Below are positions 60,898 through 64,000 of a stretch of 64,000 bases of DNA, in pieces. The notes beneath the pieces are model-generated. The model ran no database searches and had not been told where the DNA came from. It worked only from the letters and a program-made list of their open reading frames with translations. Where the stretch lies: positions 11,035,501 through 11,099,500 of the forward strand of contig JACDQD010000103.1 of the NCBI GenBank assembly GCA_019843655.1, in the 5' to 3' direction. The DNA is from Lethocerus indicus. Lineage: Eukaryota; Arthropoda; Insecta; Hemiptera; Belostomatidae. The position numbers were made by a program, and so were the translations under genes. Each line of letters begins with the position of its first letter. Position 1 is the stretch's first letter.

Positions 60898-63800
60898 ATG
60901 ATTTGTTTAAAATTCAAAGTTTTCCAGACATAAACCACAATTAAAAATATTGTCAGGTAAACAATCATTAATTTTAATAAACCGGACGGTTTATAACACC
61001 ATTAACGGAAAATAATACCATTAACGATTAAAATTTCAATTTCCCAGCCAAAATCTTCGCCCTAAATTCCGCGGAGTGATAGATAACACATTGGTTACAA
61101 CAATACGATTCAAGATAACGTCAACGGCGGAAGGCAGAATGTTACAATGTTTACGGAATCGGAGATGGCGGACGTTACGTAAAACTGTCGTAAATTGCCC
61201 ATTGTACTTCACCAGCGGAGAGGATCCGGTGTGTTTTCCCTATTTCAAGTTCGTTTCCAGTTGCATAATGTCGGCCACTATTTAAAATAGCGTATTTGAA
61301 GAAATACTCGACTGTTGAATAAAGATGGTATTCTTGATATAATGCCTCTTTCCATGGATTATGAAATAAATATGACTAATGGTATTAATAATTCCCAGGT
61401 AGGCGGTTAGATTACGATAAAGAATAGTTCAAGATAAGAACTTTGAATGTATATGACAGTAGCAATTTTCTGCCTCCTGCATTTTGTCACAAATAAAGTG
61501 AAGTACCTTAAGAATGTTCCGTCAGATCTCATACTGGAGGATTATTAATTATGCTAAAAGTGTTAGTGTGTACGTAGATTTGACTAATAGTGCGTATTGA
61601 CATATTTCAGTAACGCTAATGATTTCACCGCAGGTACGTTCACAGGGTCTTGACACTAAACCATTTTTGGACAAGGGCTTGGAGGTGTCTTATTTTAACT
61701 ATTCTTTTCGGACTAACTTTCTTGGAAAACTTGTTAAACAAAGCTAATAGTGAGTGGCGTAACGCAAATTTATTATTTAGCCGGGCCAAGTGTTGGCCCG
61801 ACTAATCTTAATTTTCACTTTATAATTGAATCGCGGGATTGTTCTGACTCAGGCTGAATCGTCTGATGAAATAATAAACCGACTACTTTCAGCTCAGTCC
61901 GCGGAATAATTTTGCAATATGATCTTCTTAACTTATCCGGAGAACGACTTTTTAAAAATGCAATGCTATTGGTACAAATAATGGGGGTTATTAGTTTCAA
62001 CTTAAAGTAACAGTTTGATTTTTCACTTGAGGCAAATACTAACTGAGGTAAACGTATAATTATGCAAAGATCCAAAATGATACGCCACATCGCAACAGAA
62101 AGAAAAGGAAGGACTACCAGTAGAATATAAAACTTCAAGAAACAAGAGAAACAGGAGCGTGTAGCAAAGTAGGCAAGTCGGTCATGCAACACTTAAAAGG
62201 AGACAATTACCCCCTGCTATGAGAGCAAAAAGTCAACTGCAACCTAGAATCTTGAGAGGAGTCAACGGCTATTCATTTTGAAACCAATCTGGTTCGAACT
62301 ACCTTCAGAGAAGGAAACAAGTAGCCACTCCTCTTTTTACAGCGACAAAGTGAGTTGCATTCAGGTCTGTTTCCAGTGTCCCTTACACAACGTTCAGCGG
62401 TTCCTCTCGCTGCAGTGCGGGATTAAACTAGACCTAGGGGCCGGCTACGAACACTCAACGGGCAAAGAAATACTGCATAAAGCGAGAAAGTAGTCTCACT
62501 CAAAGCGATCTACAATAGAATGAAAGAAATTTGAAGCCAATAATGTGGCCATTTAACTCGCAATCGAAGTATTTTTTATCTTTTTCATTACGTGCAGTGT
62601 TTGAATACTGCCAGAGATAGAGTACGTAAATAAATTTTAGCTATCTGATAACTAAGCTTTACTAGTAGGAAATCATTCGAACTGCAGTCTATAAGGTGAT
62701 ATTACTATAAAATTCTGTAGTGTTTCTTTATGAGTTTTTTGGTTCTGGAAGCAAGTTAAGATTGTTGTATTTGAATATATCTTTAGTGACCTCTCTATTT
62801 AATAAGGTTTCCTTTTACGATTTCAGGGAATTCTTGTTGCTCAGGGGGAAAATTAATTTATTTTTGCTTTATTCCTGATGATATTATTGGGCATTAATGT
62901 ACATATTATTCGAATGAAAATAGATTCTCGTAGAGGAAAAGTTTGGCTGAGTAATTGAAAAAAACGAGTCCAGGTAGAAAAAAACCGGGTTTTTTTAGAA
63001 TTTATTCTAAAAACCAGGACCGAGAGCATCAATCGAAGCCTGGAAGCTTTGCGAGTAGGCAATCGGATAGGATTATGGTTTAGGCTCCTCTCGACGCGTT
63101 TCCGGGTTCCGCCATTTTGTTCCGGGCCTTTGACCCGGGGGTCGGCGGGGGGAAAAAAAACGGAATTAGGAAATCCGGACCGGAGGAAAGCCGAGGAGAG
63201 TTCTCCCCGGCCCCAGGAAACAAATTCGCTGTCGCAAAAACCGTCAGGTGGGTACTTTATTCGGGGGTGAAAACCGAGATGGGATTGTCAAGAACAGGCG
63301 TCCGGCCGACTGTCTTGAAGGGCGAGAGATGCAAATTGTACTCCCGAAATCCCCCCTCATGTCCGCCGCATGAAAGAAATTTCGCCGTGGGGAACGAGTT
63401 CGGAAACAACATCCGAACTAAAGCGAACTGATTCCAGTACAGAAACAACACGCGTTCCCGGAAAGATTGCGAAACGTTGACTGTCTCGAAATGAATTCGC
63501 CTACTGTTCCGAGTAATATTCGCAGTGTTGCTCAGACCAAATTACGGTTGCACGAATATGTGCATACGTTCAAACGTAATTGTGTAAATAAGCACTGTGC
63601 AGGTGACCACTATACCGTTATTCTAATTACCATCAAAGTGAGAACACAGATAATGGAACATGGAATAGAGTAATCAATGTGGCATATGTTAGTGCACGTT
63701 CAAATTATGTTCTGTAGTTCACGGGTGTTTATTAATAATATTATTTAGCATAAAGGTCATTCGATGCCCCTTTTATGGTAACCCAAATAACACTTTATTC

Positions 63801-63945
63801 GTTGGTACTTTAAAAGGAATATTATTTTGTAGAAAACTTTTTTCCTGTTGGAATAAAATCTGCGTTGTCGTTAGTTGTGTTCAGTATTGCAGGTAATATA
63901 ATGAACAATACTATACAATGGTACTAAACCATTCTTCAGTGACTC

Positions 63946-63948
<3 letters not shown>
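60898..63948. other. Non-coding DNA with one hairpin and one GC island
   Basis: A plus-strand acceptor-like string (pyrimidine tract ending ACAG at 62342) is followed 7 nt later by GTGAGT (62350), too short for a normal exon. A GC-rich island at 63050-63420 contains GCCATTTT (63111-63118). Frames there overlap on both strands and are not protein-like. Confidence 0.45.
62992..63013. repeat. Hairpin: 10-bp arms TTTTTAGAAT/ATTCTAAAAA
   Basis: Perfect 10-bp arms with a 2-base centre; the longest perfect short-spacer arms I found outside the A/T palindrome at 28545. Confidence 0.75.

Positions 63949-64000
<52 letters not shown>
63949..64000. repeat. (AT)n microsatellite, cut by window end
   Basis: At least 26 AT units run to the last base, so the true length is unknown. 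Together with the tract at 1174, (AT)n repeats lie near both ends of the window. Confidence 0.95.

Larger units (their letters stand above)
1..64000 (-). other. Putative interior of one very long minus-strand intron
   Basis: No exon-like coding segment was recognised on either strand, while three fused acceptor-donor sites all lie on the minus strand at 60874/60875, 49502/49503 and 32752/32753. In Drosophila such ratchet points are typical of introns of tens of kilobases. I therefore infer that at least 32.7-60.9 kb, and perhaps the whole window, is intron of a minus-strand gene. What is seen is the splice-site structure; the host gene, its exons and the outer intron limits are not visible. 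Alternatives are intergenic DNA with chance motifs, or an unspliced long non-coding RNA. Confidence 0.5.

Noticed and set aside
11870..63118. Apparent recurrence of GCCATNTT (Pho/YY1) as a Polycomb-element signature
   Set aside because: About eight occurrences is what base composition predicts over both strands, so there is no enrichment.
5783..63780. Apparent recurrence of TTTATGG (Caudal/Abd-B-type) sites
   Set aside because: About a dozen occurrences matches chance for this composition.

Overview
The window looks like non-coding DNA from a eukaryotic, probably insect (at least invertebrate), nuclear genome. It is AT-rich overall but broken by many short GC- and CpG-rich islands. CpG is common, no operon-like gene packing is present, and microsatellites such as (AT)n and (GA)n occur. 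The invertebrate call is an inference from base composition and splice-signal style; no gene identifies the species. I found no convincing protein-coding exon, tRNA, rRNA, CRISPR array or autonomous transposon. The longest open frames (178, 175, 147, 143 and 140 codons) lie in GC-rich islands and do not read like proteins of any family I know.

The most informative signal is three sites on the minus strand where a complete 3' splice site is fused directly to a 5' splice site (polypyrimidine, CAG, then GTRAG). They lie at 60874/60875, 49502/49503 and 32752/32753. Each has a CTAAY branch-point motif 19-21 nt upstream of the AG. Each also has a second potential 5' splice site 38-51 nt downstream. 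This is the layout of recursive-splicing 'ratchet points' with short cryptic exons, known from very long Drosophila introns. The simplest reading is that much or all of the window lies inside one very long intron of a minus-strand gene whose exons are outside the window, removed in steps of about 11.4 kb and 16.8 kb between these sites. By eye I found no comparable site on the plus strand.

Layout. Positions 1-9300 alternate AT-rich DNA with GC islands and hold an (AT)n microsatellite, two G-quadruplex motifs, a long pyrimidine-rich stretch and a pair of E-boxes. Positions 9300-28500 continue the mosaic, with 16-bp perfect palindromes at 19103 and 23803, G-quadruplex motifs at 20895 and 24957, and GA repeats. 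Positions 28500-32800 hold adjacent inverted repeats, GCC/GGC triplets in opposite orientation, three 9-bp-arm hairpins and the most 3' ratchet site. Positions 32800-49500 hold purine tracts, hairpins, a small reading frame behind a CRE motif, and the middle ratchet site. Positions 49500-64000 hold two hairpins around an open frame near 55.8 kb, an E-box trio near 59 kb, the most 5' ratchet site, and an (AT)n tract that runs off the end.

No pathway or gene cooperation can be described. The supportable model is a regulatory and splicing landscape: GC-rich islands as candidate enhancers within an intron, plus ratchet sites. All counts and positions were read by eye; no alignment, folding or statistics were run.
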